NCBI GenBank assembly: GCA_030549495.1
Contig: JAUIRK010000157.1
Span: 303,001 to 367,000 of the forward strand
Direction of reading: 5' to 3'
Length of the DNA stretch: 64,000 nucleotides
DNA from: Nectonema munidae
Taxonomy: Eukaryota > Nematomorpha > Nectonematoida > Nectonematidae
Both the position numbers and the translations under genes were made by a program. Positions 11,901 to 20,710 of the stretch are shown here, piece by piece; the stretch's first letter is position 1, and every line of letters begins with the position of its first letter. The notes below the pieces were generated by a model. The model was given only the letters and a program-made list of their open reading frames with translations. It searched no databases and was not told where the DNA came from.

Positions 11901-14900
11901 GGGGCTCAATTTAGTTGGATATATCCGAATTTCGTTATACAAAAATGTGAGAATAACGCATGTTTTATTTTAAATACAAACACTTTATATCATGCATACG
12001 TTACACACATGTAAATATGAATTGTATACATGCACATTCGTGAATAAATAATAATAATTATCATCCAGTGAATATAGAAGTCATAAATTTAAAAATAAAA
12101 TTATTACGAGTCGTTAACAAAGTCTGCGATATTCTGCTGTTTTATAACGAACCTTGGCCAATATCAGTTGTTAAATCCGCAATACAATTGAAAAAAAGTT
12201 CATTAAAAGCCTTGGTTAAACCATAGTCTTTTAAACATGCGAGGCATGTCCGTAAACTTCCATAGTTTGAGGGAAGCTGCGTTATATCAGGTTAATTTAT
12301 AATGACTGTGTCTTGAGGGGCTAATAAATTAGTACGCAATAACCGGCATTTCGTTATAGGAAGTTTAATTTAATGATAATGAAGAGGAAATTTTGAGCAG
12401 GCAAGCAAAATGTTTCTTTATAACCGACATCAATTTAATAAAAATTCAAGAGTAATATTCTAGAATCTAGACCAATAATAATGGAATATTGGTTTGCTAC
12501 ACTTTGTCTCCTTATTTCGCATACCTACATTCCTGCCTATATTATTCAGCTTTGGGCATTTTGAAGCTCTATTACAACTTAAGCGGCGAAATTTACACCA
12601 GCTAGAGTAGCACTTATGCTAGAAACACTACTTATCACACTCCAAAATATTTCTTGTATTTTAATGAGTAAATGATCAATAATCAGGACCTGATAATTCG
12701 CAATATAATCTGATCTGATATATACATGAAAGGAAGAAACTTACGTCCACATCGAATATAATATTATCTTCCCATCTAGTGTGAATGAGATCGTAATTTT
12801 CAACAGGAAAGATAGAATGTTTAAGCTTGTATTTGTCTTCTTCACCTTATGCAAATATATTGTGAAAAATTAAAAGGTAAAGCATAATTAAGATACACTA
12901 AAAAATTGTTTCAAACATGGCTAATGAGCAAAAGCGTTGAGTTTGCTAAATCAAAGATAAAAAAGTACTCCTTAGATTAATGCAGTTTTAGATTAATATT
13001 TTAATATTTTTACATCTCAAAATGTCTTTCGAGACTATTTAACTATTTTGTCCACACAACGAAATTGATGATGCGTTTTGGATTATATCAAAATAAGATT
13101 ACTAATAGAAAAGGAAAGAAAGGGAATAAAGGCAATGTTTTTATAAGGAAAACTCAAACTAAAAGATGATACATAGTAAGCTATCTGTTGAAAATTTTTT
13201 TTTTAACTTTGTTACATACTTTTTTACTTTTAACATAAAGTCCCATCGAAAAAGATAAGCATATCATAAATTTTTAGAACTCTTGTCCTTAACCATTTAA
13301 AGACGAGCGTGACACCAGTCTTCAAATGAAAATCGTCATATCTTGTTTCTACCATATTAGTAAGTGAAATGGTTCATAGTTTCAGTTTTTTGTGTAGACT
13401 TTATATAAGTTAGTGAGTAAGATTAAAATTAAAAAATTTAAAAGCTATACCCTTTTGAGGACTAGCGTGACTAGAAATGAAAATCGTCTGCTTTAAAGAT
13501 AAAAATTTGTATTGAATAAAAGCATTCCAACAGTCTCAAAAACTTTATACCTTACTTTGCGCACCAAAATTTAAAAGACTTTATTTCTTATTCAATGCAA
13601 TTTAATATATTTAAAGCAGACGCTTTTGATTCCTTGATAAACACGTGGTGGTACACACTGGTCGTTTAAGTGCCAAAGAATTAAATAAAAAAGAAATTAT
13701 TCCTCAAGTTTGAATAAAATAAAAAGGAGAAGAGGGCCACATAATGAGCGCGTTAAATTTTACAGGTTGTATTTGAGGCAGATGTGAGAGTTCGAACATT
13801 CGCAGAGGGTATCCAGCCGGCATAGGCCTCTCTAATAGGATCAATGATTGAGCAATCTTTATCCTTTTCACTATCAAATATGATATTCTTTTCCCACTCA
13901 ACCAAACTATGAAGAGGAAACATGCATTCATCATCATCTTCTTCTTCATTGCAAGCCCCTGCTTCATCACTTTTATCATTTCCTTTCTCTTGTTCTCCCT
14001 AAAATCGTTAGAATAAAAATCAAGTTCAATGAAAGCAAGAACGAATGGCTAAAACTGGTAACAACCTCCTCATTCACACTTTTTTTAAGTTTGAAACCAT
14101 AATCTAAATTTTCTCCTGTTTCAGAAACGCCAATCATATCATACCAAAACTTGGCTGGACCATATCGCCATGGAGGAACAATTTTTGTAGTGTCACTTTT
14201 GTCACTGTGTCTTTCACCACCAATTAAATCGCCATCTTCAGAATCTTCATCGTCGTTTTTCAAAAAACTCTTCTCCTTAAATTACATTTAACTATAATAT
14301 CTGAATTAGATTTTAAATCATACACTAAAACAAGGAATGTTATCATTTCTAACGCATAAACTAATCATTAATCATTATCCAATGGGTTATAGCCATAACT
14401 GCCTTAAAAAAGATTTTCAACGTAGCAGTTCAATTTCTTTTTTATATTTTTTATGAAATAAATTGTTCTTATGTTCATTCAAATTACACAAAATAAAATT
14501 CACTAAGGAATCCACATTAAAAACTATTAAATTATAAAAAAAATGAGGAAAAAATTGAGTGAAAACGAAAGTAATAGCCTAAACTAATTTTTAACTGAAA
14601 ATATAAACAATCTATAACTACATTCTAACTAATCAACGAAGAAAAAAACGGACAGATAGATGAACTTTGAGTGTAATCTAGTTGTATCTAGTTGGTATCT
14701 AATTCTGTTCAATTATGGAAGCTATTTGCCAACATACACAATTGCTTGACCTTGGATGAGATGCAGACAATAAAAACATTTTAAAAATAAATCACTAAAA
14801 ACATTTTAAGAATAAACCAAATTACTAAATACTAAGCCGGATTGTTATGCAAATTGGGTACAAGTAATTGTGTCCTCAAATTTGGCATTCATTATTGTTT

Positions 14901-15227
14901 TATTGGTGGAAAAAAAGAGAAAGAGAAGTAAATCAGGTTTCTTACATCGTCTTCAATGAACGATTCTAATTCTTCCACATCATTATTTAATGCGTCTTCC
15001 TCATTCTTTTTATTGTTGTCGAAGTAAGAAGCAAAGACTTTAGTTTTGCGTTTTTTCATGTGGCGCCAAATCCTAGGAAGATTAGAAGGTTTTCCTGGAC
15101 CAAATAGCTTATGAAATTTTAGGATCTAATAAAAAGATAAACGTTTTGTATATCGTACATTGAATAATGAGCATATGCAAGCGTGTGCTAAACGTTTACT
15201 TATGTGGAAATATTCAGTAGGAAAGTG

Positions 15228-15261
<34 letters not shown>

Positions 15262-18200
15262 ATTGAAATAATCCAATCATGATTTGAAAATAAATCACAC
15301 TACACTGGATTACATATTTTCTGTGCCATTTTTTCTAGTATCGGCATAGGAATCGTTCGGGAAAATTGACTACAATTCCTGGTATCTTTATTCTGAATCC
15401 TCTAAATGCATAAGGGCTCTTAAAGGTTCAATGAATAAACATGGGCCGCGAGCATTTAAAATGTAGAACATTTCAATCTTTAATTCAAATTTAAATGTTT
15501 AAAGTCTTGCTTGAAAGTTAAAAATCAGTTGTTTTCAATTTTTGAAAAATTTCTTTTAATAAATTGATATTTTCAAAGAGCTATTTATATCAGTAGAGTC
15601 AATCCCTATAAAACGAGTGCTATATTATATAATCTCGAAGCCAGTATGCTTATTTATTTTTTAGGCTTCTTAAATTTTACACAGTTTAGAAATAAAATAA
15701 ATGAATAATTTAGGCTTTTATTCATCCATAGAAAAGCAATCAACTAATAATAACCCTTACCACTTTTATATAGTTGCCACAATTTCTAAAGCTTTGAAAC
15801 TAAATTTTTTATTTATCATTTTTTTGAAAAGTTGATTTTGTTATTTCTTTCCTATTTTATATCATTGGAAAAGGTATATTTTTTAATACTTTCAGTTTTT
15901 TTAATTACATATAAATTTCGGGAATAAATCATTTTTAAAAAATTTTTAAAATTCGCAAAATTTAGTAAAATAATGAAGGGTTCATTTTTTTTATTGATTG
16001 CAAGTATGTTACCTTGGTCAATGATATTGGCCACTTTTGCTCTACTTTGTTGATCGTTTATAAAATAATTTTAATACTGAGTAAGAATTTATGTCTAAAT
16101 CAAATTAAGCATTTATCATTAAAATTGTTTCTTTCAAAAAAATCTTCATTTAAATTTTTAATGAAAAACAGAGACAATATCAAAAGGAATATTGAAATGA
16201 GTCTTCATTAATACAAGTATTCATATGTGTTAGCGCATTATGGCTCAATAGTCAATATTTAAAAAGAAAATATCATTGTGATCAAAAACCTGTCCAGGCT
16301 TAAACTCGGGAAAGAATTCTGTAACGTCTTTTTTAACGTACTCTTCTGGAATCAAGGGAACCAACTGCGCCCTCAGAGGCATTTCAAGACTTTTTTGAGG
16401 CGCTGAAAAGGATAAGGAAGTTTGCTGTTGTTTTTCAGAGTAGGGAATTGAAAATTCAATATTATTCTTTCTAGCATCCGATTCATCTGAAATTTAGAGG
16501 TTAAAAATAGAGAAACAAAAATTAGTAAAAAAACTAGCATTATAATTTATTGTATTCGAAATATTTTGTTGAAAAGTTTGTTAAACATAATCAATCAATT
16601 AATAATAATTAATAAACAAGTTAAAAGGAGTAAATAAGGTAGTCTAATATTCAAGGAACTACGGTTCGTATATAGAATCAAACATTATTTGCCCATAGTT
16701 GGACAAAGAAGTAGCAATAGCAATGTGGATGAAACCTTGAAAAAACAAATTTGAAAATGAAAAATATATTCTCTAGTGAAATTTATTGAAACAATTAAAT
16801 TGGTTTTGAGTGGTGTAGATATTAATTAGGGGTGCACATGTGGAGAGGGGTGAAAAAGCCTTCCCGTCCCCTGCCTCGCCCACCCTACTAGAGCCCACAA
16901 ATTTTTCAGCGCGGCAAATATAATTTTATAGCACATTATATAAGAAGGCATTCTCTATAATTTAGAGCTTAAAAGATTTAGCTCTATTGATTACTGTAAT
17001 TGAAAGAGTTAAATTAACCCTTTTGTGACCAGTGAAATATATGATACATAAACAATTTTACCTTCGTCTGCTTTTTCAAATAGTTTTGTAAATGAATCTT
17101 TTACTTTTTAATAAATATCGTCTAATTTTCTGGTCGCAAAAGGATTAATGTTATAAACAAATTTATTTGCTAAATATAATTTAAACAATCAAGTCTTTTA
17201 TTTCAGAATTCAAATTTATAACATCTTTATTCTAAGATATTCATTTTATATAATGTTTTTGACTTTTTTTAGAGAATATAATGATGGGAAAAATTCTTTT
17301 TTATAAATGGAAATATTTCTGGAGAGTATGTAGCAAAAATTTCTAAAATATGTACTTTATTTCACTAACCAAGTGTAGGCATAAATTTGACATTCTTTTT
17401 CAGAGAATTTGTTTTCTTACAACCATTGAGAATGATAATAATTTTTACTGTTTGCCACACTCTTATCTATTTCTGTGCTTTTTCTGGAACAACTCAATCG
17501 AATTATCGTAAATTCGTTGATCAAATTATTGCCTACGAGTGATGCATCAGTTTATTAGTATTTGTACGTAGGTTGTTGTTAATTATTTGTTTTTGTTGAG
17601 TTTTTGAAATTTGAATTTTAAATAAAATATTTTTTTTTAGAAAAATACTTAGAAAAACAATAATTTTCGAAAACAGATGGAAAAATAGCTCAAATGAAAC
17701 TTTCGATGTTAAAGCTTCATCGGGCGTTATTTTAATTCATTATATTCATGTATCGTTTATTCGTTCTCCGATAAATCAGTGTTTTGTTATTCCGCCCGAA
17801 CGTAGCTGGGATCGATCTTAACGAGTGTTAAAATGTTTTGGTAATTCATGTTTCCGTCTCAGCACATGGTTTTGGAGCACAAGACAAGATATTTTCATTG
17901 TTCTTGATTCATCAAAATGGCGGCTCAACAAAATAGATTGACCGAAGGCTAGATCTATAATCTAGTATTCTGTATACTAGATGCGTTCGTCCAACCGACA
18001 ATCAATCTGAGGTAGAAGACAGCATTGAGCCAGAAAGTACTCCAGTCTAATTTAGATAGGCCAAGTACAGCCATTCAGTTTTTTGAGTAACACAGTAACT
18101 ATCAACTGAATGCTGCTTGAGATACTCAAGATTCCTTAAGAAGTCAGACTCTATTTGCACAATCTTTTGTTTCTGATATTTCAGTCTAATCTAAATAATC

Positions 18201-20008
18201 GTTAAGTTGTACATTTGTAAGTAATAAAATCGGTGTGCATTGTTTTGTGTAGATATATTTATTTATAGTCATCTTGTGACTGGCTCTAAATAATTGCAAT
18301 ATGACATGAAAACATGTCGAGGGTGAAATGTCACATTTTGTAACATTTTCCGTAAACATGACTTTTTACAATTTATTTTATATACATGTACAAGCAGGAC
18401 CGTAGCCAGCGAAAAGCAAGAGGGGTCTTTAGCCCCCTTTCCCCTCTAGCCTAGTATTTCTAAAAGAATTAGGAACTTTTACAAAAAATAATAGTAATTT
18501 TGTAAATTTACACTAATTTTAACACATCCCACAGTCTTTTCTAAGGATAACGGATGAAAGAAGTATTAAAATAGAGATTTCAGAACATTCTTGCTAATAT
18601 ATTTTTGTTTTTAGGCCCTCCTAAATGTTGCCTCTGTACAAGTATATTGATTGATAGTAAATATAATCAATAATTCAAGATTACTAGCGACAACACAAAT
18701 ACACATTTTTTTTCTGGCTTCGAGCCCACACATAAATTATAATACACAGACATGTGCAATTTTTATTTTAGATAAACTACTCCTTCATTAATCCACACTG
18801 ATAGGCTAGGAACTCAAGTTTGCTGATAAACGAGACAAAACTCTATATCAATCAAAGAAATAACTCAAAGTATCAAAAAAAAAGAAGACTAAGAGATATC
18901 ATATATTGAGAACAGTTTGCATTGCGTGTATTTTAAAAGTCGAAAAAGAAAAGAAATTTGTGGAATGTTGCTAAATCTTCAAAATCAAGGAGAATAAGTG
19001 AAACACAAAGAAATTTAGCAATGAAAATCAAAAATCACAAGGGAATATAAAGATTACAAATTAAAATGAAAAGAATATGTTCATATAAAAGATGTAACAA
19101 GATCCAGAAATTCAAATGAAAGAAAAAATTACCTTATTCGAATTAAAAAAGGAGTTAAAGAAATAATAAAAGTAACCAAGGAGATAATTAAAATGAAAGG
19201 TTCTCGGGTAATAAAGATATGCATCAGATGATTTAATTGTATTAAATTCATTCGGGTAATTTGAACAAAGGATCATTTTATTGAGTTTATTTCACAGAAT
19301 AGTAATTAGTCAGTGCAAGTCGTGGCGAAATTATTTTCCAAAGTTCTATTAGAAATGAAGTCAGTTGGAATAGCAAAATTAGAAGGAGTCGAAGTAAATG
19401 TTTTTTCCACTCCAGAATCCTGATAAAATTAATGAAGTTGGGCTGAATAATATGTAGCAAATCGAAAAATTTAGTTTCGTTAGAAGTGTAATCATTTGCG
19501 AAAAAGAAACTGAAAGGAAAAATCACCATTTAAAAATAGCTTATATGGAATGACTATGATGATGTTAGATATAATATGATATACAAAAATTTACTTTGGT
19601 TAGGACTAGTGCTATCTAGCTCAATTTCTTCATCAAAGTCATAATAGTTAACAGAATCTTGATGACGTTCAGTTTCTAAAAATAGTTTAGTATAAAATAT
19701 TTAAGAATAGCTATTGCAAATAAATACCTATGTTATCATTTTCACAAGCAGATGTATCATTGATATCCTCAATTTTGTCATAATCTTTAAATTCACATTC
19801 ATCTACAAGTGAATGAAAAAGGCCTAGATTTGACAAAGTAGAAAGCTGTTCTTTTTCCTTCTACGACGATAATAAAATTTTTCGCCATTTTAACAACTTC
19901 AAGGATACAAATAATTGAAAATACTTCGTCAAAGATATCTGATTGAAGGTTTCCGTATTCGTCAATATTGCCAAAGAGAAAGAAAGTCAAATCACTATTA
20001 TAACTCAT
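2681..20008 (-). CDS. TAF1: TAF1, transcription initiation factor TFIID subunit 1, 5' part of gene (11 exons)
   Basis: TAF1 is the scaffold subunit of nuclear TFIID; it binds TBP through its N-terminus and helps recruit RNA polymerase II to promoters. Eleven exons were joined by hand at GT/AG sites: 19925-20008, 19728-19860, 19595-19675, 16290-16486, 14946-15125, 14066-14275, 13764-13998, 12745-12845, 5673-5864, 5317-5613 and 2681-2971. They sum to 2,001 nt, an exact 667 codons, with every phase matching. Diagnostic blocks in order are FLFGNID (residues 9-15), FFPEFKPGQ (157-165), LFGPGKPSNLPRIW (from about 171), WRYGPAKFWYDM (exon 6), RWEDNII (exon 8), LTLDPNDENLI (exon 9), HSIP and KLRLFHR (exon 10), and SGGGDIFFMRTPSDL with IKNYYKRK (exon 11). 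These align with animal TAF1 recalled from memory. Introns are either 52-67 nt or multi-kilobase and filled with transposons. The window ends inside intron 11, so the rest of the central domain, the zinc knuckle and the bromodomains are not here. Confidence 0.95.
3097..3223. mobile_element. TTAA-flanked MITE, 'CCGGTTAA' family, copy 1
   Basis: Flanked by TTAA at 3093-3096 and 3224-3227. Left end CCGGTTAACGACCAGATTAA, right end ATCGTTAACCG. The interior contains AGATTTGTATTAA and ACAGACGATTCATATTTTTG, shared with copies at 5942-6194 and 42380-42515. TTAA flanks suggest mobilisation by a piggyBac-type transposase (inference). It lies in TAF1 intron 10. Confidence 0.75.
3814..3942. mobile_element. 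TTAA-flanked MITE, 'CCCATTTACGACC' family, copy 1
   Basis: A 129-bp element between TTAA at 3810-3813 and TTAA at 3943-3946. Terminal inverted repeats are CCCATTTACGACCAA and TTGGTCTTAAATGGG. The interior holds a small palindrome (TTCCTATTTTGGAA) and repeated CGTCTGC motifs. A nearly identical copy is at 49951-50080. Confidence 0.88.
4225..4677. mobile_element. MITE with perfect 22-bp terminal inverted repeats
   Basis: Left end TACCGTATATTTCGGTGTAT (continuing AA) at 4225-4246 is exactly complementary to 4656-4677. A TA dinucleotide at each border could be the target duplication, as in Tc1/mariner-type elements (inference). There is an 11-base G tract at 4631-4641 just inside the right arm. 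No coding capacity. It lies in TAF1 intron 10. Confidence 0.85.
5317..5613 (-). CDS. TAF1: TAF1 exon 10
   Basis: Ninety-nine codons. Motifs in order: IWNISNDEFYSAK, HHSIPSLELFPPFFPTNLGP, KLRLFHRSQLKKYS and a C-terminal KKKEK. They match the TAF1 'WNLSNDEYY...HSIPAxEL..PFFPTxxGPxKLRxFHRPxLKKYS' region at the start of the conserved central domain. GC-ending codons are much more frequent than in exons 1-9. Donor AAG|GTAAAA. Confidence 0.96.
5673..5864 (-). CDS. TAF1: TAF1 exon 9
   Basis: Sixty-four codons after acceptor TTTTTAAG. It encodes PLILTLDPNDENLIIDTPDD, the near-invariant TAF1 'LTLDPNDENLI' motif, then a serine/lysine-rich segment. Donor GAT|GTTTGC starts a 59-nt intron. Confidence 0.95.
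5942..6194. mobile_element. Nested TTAA MITEs in TAF1 intron 8
   Basis: The outer element (CCGGTTAACTACC ... TCGTTAACCGG) is flanked by TTAA at 5938-5941 and 6195-6198. At 6001, immediately after an internal TTAA, a second element starts (CCCATTAAGTACCATAG) in inverted orientation relative to the copy at 3814-3942. It runs to about 6124, where its right terminus is lost. After it the outer element's sequence resumes (AAAGCATTTATAAACGCAGA). So one family inserted into the other at a TTAA. Confidence 0.8.
6240..10574 (+). mobile_element. Decayed Jockey/CR1-like LINE, antisense in TAF1 intron 8
   Basis: A degenerate non-LTR retrotransposon. ORF1 begins at ATG 6365 (111 codons still open to 6700, with the YSDAV segment). 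At 7130-7310 a CCHC-type knuckle (CNICCKYGHNSTSC) and further C-x2-C pairs (CKFC, CTNC) follow. At 7590-7850 endonuclease blocks remain (DGYNFICSERKQGRGGGLGL, IIIIYRPP). At 8820-9320 reverse-transcriptase blocks are seen (VIPVFKSGNKCYPSNY, FGFRPGMSTD, LFILYVNDI). The 3' end has an AAATT repeat tail at about 10558-10574. Stops and frameshifts throughout. Exact 5' end uncertain. Confidence 0.82.
6365..6700 (+). pseudogene. Remnant ORF1 of the Jockey/CR1-like LINE
   Basis: 111 codons from ATG 6365, lysine/serine/asparagine-rich with a predicted coiled-coil-like start (IDKLKDLLGKIETLSKKEIK) and a C-terminal YSDAVKNP. The zinc-knuckle part that should follow is out of frame downstream (7130-7310). 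It is a fragment of a retrotransposon nucleic-acid-binding protein, not a host gene. Confidence 0.65.
10687..11665 (+). mobile_element. Degenerate hAT transposon of ZBED5/FAM200-like type
   Basis: The left end CAGTGATTTTCAAACTGGAG TCCGCGG resembles hAT termini. Translating 10930-11120 with breaks gives KFRFTTLTSDGEEEHKCPLC then SEVLASTFLKP, the BED-like zinc-binding start of this transposase type. At 11495-11650 LSKDTVRRLGEMSDDMSDV and IDETMDAANLSQTCVYIQYV match the following conserved block (LSNDTVxRRIxxM...DESTDVAxxxQL). There are stops between. A segment at 11217-11263 is partly duplicated at 11416-11462. No right terminus found. Confidence 0.75.
11863..12375. mobile_element. Non-autonomous pogo/Tigger-like element
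   Basis: The left end (CAATAAAATCTGGTTATAAC GAACTAGAA) resembles the 'CAGTARAATCTCGTTATAACGA' termini of pogo elements. An inverted counterpart (CATTTCGTTATAGGAAGTTT) sits at about 12348-12367. A 12-base G tract at 11893-11904 lies just inside. No transposase frame was recognised. Lies in TAF1 intron 8. Confidence 0.6.
12745..12845 (-). CDS. TAF1: TAF1 exon 8
   Basis: A 101-nt exon. It encodes YKLKHSIFPVENYDLIHTRW followed by EDNIIFDVD, matching the TAF1 '[23 protein letters not shown]' signature. Donor GAC|GTAAG, phase 0. The next intron, 6.9 kb, is largely transposon-derived. Confidence 0.95.
12846..13763. other. TAF1 intron 7
   Basis: AT-rich intron, occupied in its lower-exon-side half by the TTAA element at 13293-13680. 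Nothing else recognised. Confidence 0.6.
13293..13680. mobile_element. Longer TTAA-flanked element related to the 'GCAGACGAT' MITEs
   Basis: Preceded by TTAA (13289-13292) and followed by TTAA (13681-13684). Left part CCATTTAAAGACGAGCGTG, right part CACTGGTCGTTTAAGTG. Internal inverted blocks around ATCGTCTGCTTTAAAGAT and TTTAAAGCAGACGCTTT are shared in style with the short MITEs. The GACTAGCGTGAC motif is repeated inside, suggesting a partial internal duplication. Ends are less exact than in the short copies. Confidence 0.55.
13764..13998 (-). CDS. TAF1: TAF1 exon 7
   Basis: Follows a 67-nt intron. The coding frame runs from a poly-acidic segment into FPLHSLVEWEKNIIFDSEKD and then YAGWIPSANVRT, equivalent to the TAF1 'VTQLxWEDDIIWxGED...AGWLPSxxTRN' region. 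It lacks part of the canonical first tryptophan motif (FPLHSLVEW), a mild divergence. Donor T|GTAAAA, phase 1. Confidence 0.88.
14066..14275 (-). CDS. TAF1: TAF1 exon 6
   Basis: Seventy codons, phase 0 at both ends. It encodes an acidic linker and then VPPWRYGPAKFWYDMIGVSE with LDYGFKLKK, the conserved 'WRYGPAxLWYDMxGVxExGxxxDYGFKL' block of TAF1. The exact acceptor is slightly ambiguous because of neighbouring AG dinucleotides (14275 is used here). Confidence 0.93.
14276..14945. other. TAF1 intron 5
   Basis: 670 nt of AT-rich intron. No repeat, exon or RNA gene recognised. Confidence 0.6.
14946..15125 (-). CDS. TAF1: TAF1 exon 5
   Basis: Acceptor TTATTAG, donor GAT|GTAAG; exactly 60 codons. 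It encodes ILKFHKLFGPGKPSNLPRIW then RHMKKRK, the strongly conserved LFGPGK block and basic patch of TAF1, followed by an acidic linker. Confidence 0.93.
15126..16289. other. TAF1 intron 4
   Basis: Contains a (TA)n microsatellite at 15230-15259. Otherwise unremarkable AT-rich intron; no exon recognised. Confidence 0.6.
15230..15259. repeat. (TA)n microsatellite
   Basis: About fifteen uninterrupted TA units within TAF1 intron 4. Confidence 0.95.
16290..16486 (-). CDS. TAF1: TAF1 exon 4
   Basis: Acceptor AATTTCAG, donor CAG|GTTTTT. The low-complexity first half gives way to LVPLIPEEYVKKDVTEFFPE followed by FKPGQ, the TAF1 'FPEFxPGxVLRF' motif, which is completed by exon 5. It is 197 nt and ends in phase 0. 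Confidence 0.92.
17018..17144. mobile_element. TTAA-flanked MITE, diverged copy
   Basis: Flanked by TTAA (17014-17017 and 17145-17148). Termini CCCTTTTGTGACCAG and CTGGTCGCAAAAGGA are inverted repeats. The interior has CTTCGTCTGCTTTTT and AATATCGTCTAATTT, aligning with the family at 3814-3942. Confidence 0.8.
17917..18050 (+). pseudogene. Possible short broken plus-strand gene inside TAF1 intron 3
   Basis: ATG at 17917 in a strong context (CAAAATGGCGGC) opens MAAQQNRLTEG and meets a stop after 11 codons. After a CTAG-rich 30-nt stretch, another frame reads CVRPTDNQSEVEDSIEPEST then PV and stop (17982-18050). An AATAAA is at 18224. The upstream 17690-17910 region is GC-richer than its surroundings. 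It could be a broken retrocopy or a small gene interrupted by an insertion. I do not recognise the protein. Confidence 0.25.
19595..19675 (-). CDS. TAF1: TAF1 exon 3
   Basis: An 81-nt exon after a 52-nt intron, acceptor TTTTTAG, donor A|GTAAAT. It encodes DSVNYYDFDEEIELDS, an acidic segment equivalent to the 'VDYxDxxE' block of animal TAF1. One codon base carries into exon 4 across a 3.1-kb intron. Confidence 0.85.
19728..19860 (-). CDS. TAF1: TAF1 exon 2
   Basis: Follows a 64-nt intron (acceptor ...CGTCGTAG). It encodes KEKEQLSTLSNLGLFHSLVD, which matches the second conserved block of the TAF1 N-terminal domain (leucine/glycine-rich 'LSxLGLGSLxxE' type), followed by an acidic stretch. The donor is G|GTATTT and leaves one base of a codon. 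Confidence 0.9.
19925..20008 (-). CDS. TAF1: TAF1 exon 1 (start codon, TBP-binding N-terminus)
   Basis: Exon 1 begins at the ATG at 20008 and encodes 28 residues including FLFGNIDEYGNLQSD, the conserved start of the TAF1 N-terminal domain that contacts TBP. It ends GAC-GAA before donor GTATTT in phase 0. The leader before LFGNID is about ten residues shorter than in vertebrates. The upstream frame stays open for a few codons, so an upstream non-AUG or extra exon cannot be excluded, but this ATG is the first in frame. Confidence 0.9.
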
Positions 20009-20327
20009 GTTCTTACTTAAAAAATATAAAAAAGATTAACAAATTAGAGAAATTCATAAATTTCTTTGAGAATAGTTTATTTTAAAAATAATTTTTATTA
20101 CGTCTAATATATAAATGTTGTAATTTTAGATTAAATTATTCTTTACTATCTATAACACACCAGAGCTAGCTACCCTTAAATTAAAAATCCCAAGATTAAG
20201 CACATTGTGCACGAATAGCTAAATTGATAACGCATCTATGCAATAGAGATAAAGCATGGACGAACATCAGGAGTGAGGCGTTCAAAAGCGATTAAACAGC
20301 CTTTCTTTCGCCTAACAAATTAGATTT
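20009..20327 (-). promoter_or_regulatory. Upstream region of TAF1 (putative 5' UTR and core promoter)
   Basis: The ~320 bp upstream of the TAF1 start codon up to the foldback element. There is no clear TATA box at a convincing distance. A GC-richer patch at 20205-20320 (rich in GCATGGACGAACATCAGGAG and AAAGGCTGTTTAATCGC on the minus strand) may hold the start site. Assignment is positional. Confidence 0.3.
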
Positions 20328-20710
20328 GGTACTTTTCTGTCATCTCCCCCCCCCCCCTCACTCTAAAAAATTTTTTTTAGTGAATGATTTACTTTTTTAC
20401 TGCTTCATCAACATTTCTCTGATTATTATATATCATTTAGAATTTTTTTAGAGTGGGAAGGGGATAACAAAAATTTTTTAGTGAATGATTTAATTTTTAA
20501 TGCTTCATCAACCTTTCTCTAATTATTATATAGTATCGTTTAGAATTTCTTAGAGTTGGAAGGAGATACAGAGATATATAAGTTCACTTTATATACATAT
20601 ATAAATTTTCCAAAAATATTCTGTTCTTTCAATTTTAGAAGAAATCGTCTGCTTTTTTTTTTAATTTTTTAGAGTTGAGGGGGGAGGGGGGGAGATAACA
20701 GAAAAGTACC
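20328..20710. mobile_element. Foldback/MITE with pyrimidine/purine-tract arms, upstream of TAF1
   Basis: The left arm GGTACTTTTCTGTCATCTCC plus C tract and CACTCTAAAAAATT (20328-20375) is complementary to the right arm AATTTTTTAGAGTTGAGG ... AGATAACAGAAAAGTACC (about 20667-20710). The interior holds a tandem duplication of ~102 bp (AGTGAATGATTTA at 20379 and 20481) and repeated TTAGAGT-G-GGAAGGGGATA units. No coding capacity. Target duplication not resolved. Confidence 0.8.

Larger units (their letters stand above)
16487..19594. other. TAF1 intron 3
   Basis: 3.1 kb. Holds a diverged TTAA MITE (17018-17144), a GC-richer island around 17690-18060 with a short plus-strand ORF-like locus (17917-18050), and a fragment at 18399-18445 (GGACCGTAGCCAGC ... 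AGCCCCC) that looks like a transposon terminus. No other exon recognised. Confidence 0.5.

Noticed and set aside
13704-13979. Minus-strand frame MIKVMKQGLAMKKKMMMN...
   Set aside because: The neighbouring frame of the same strand carries the TAF1 motifs and matches splice phases; this one is out of frame.
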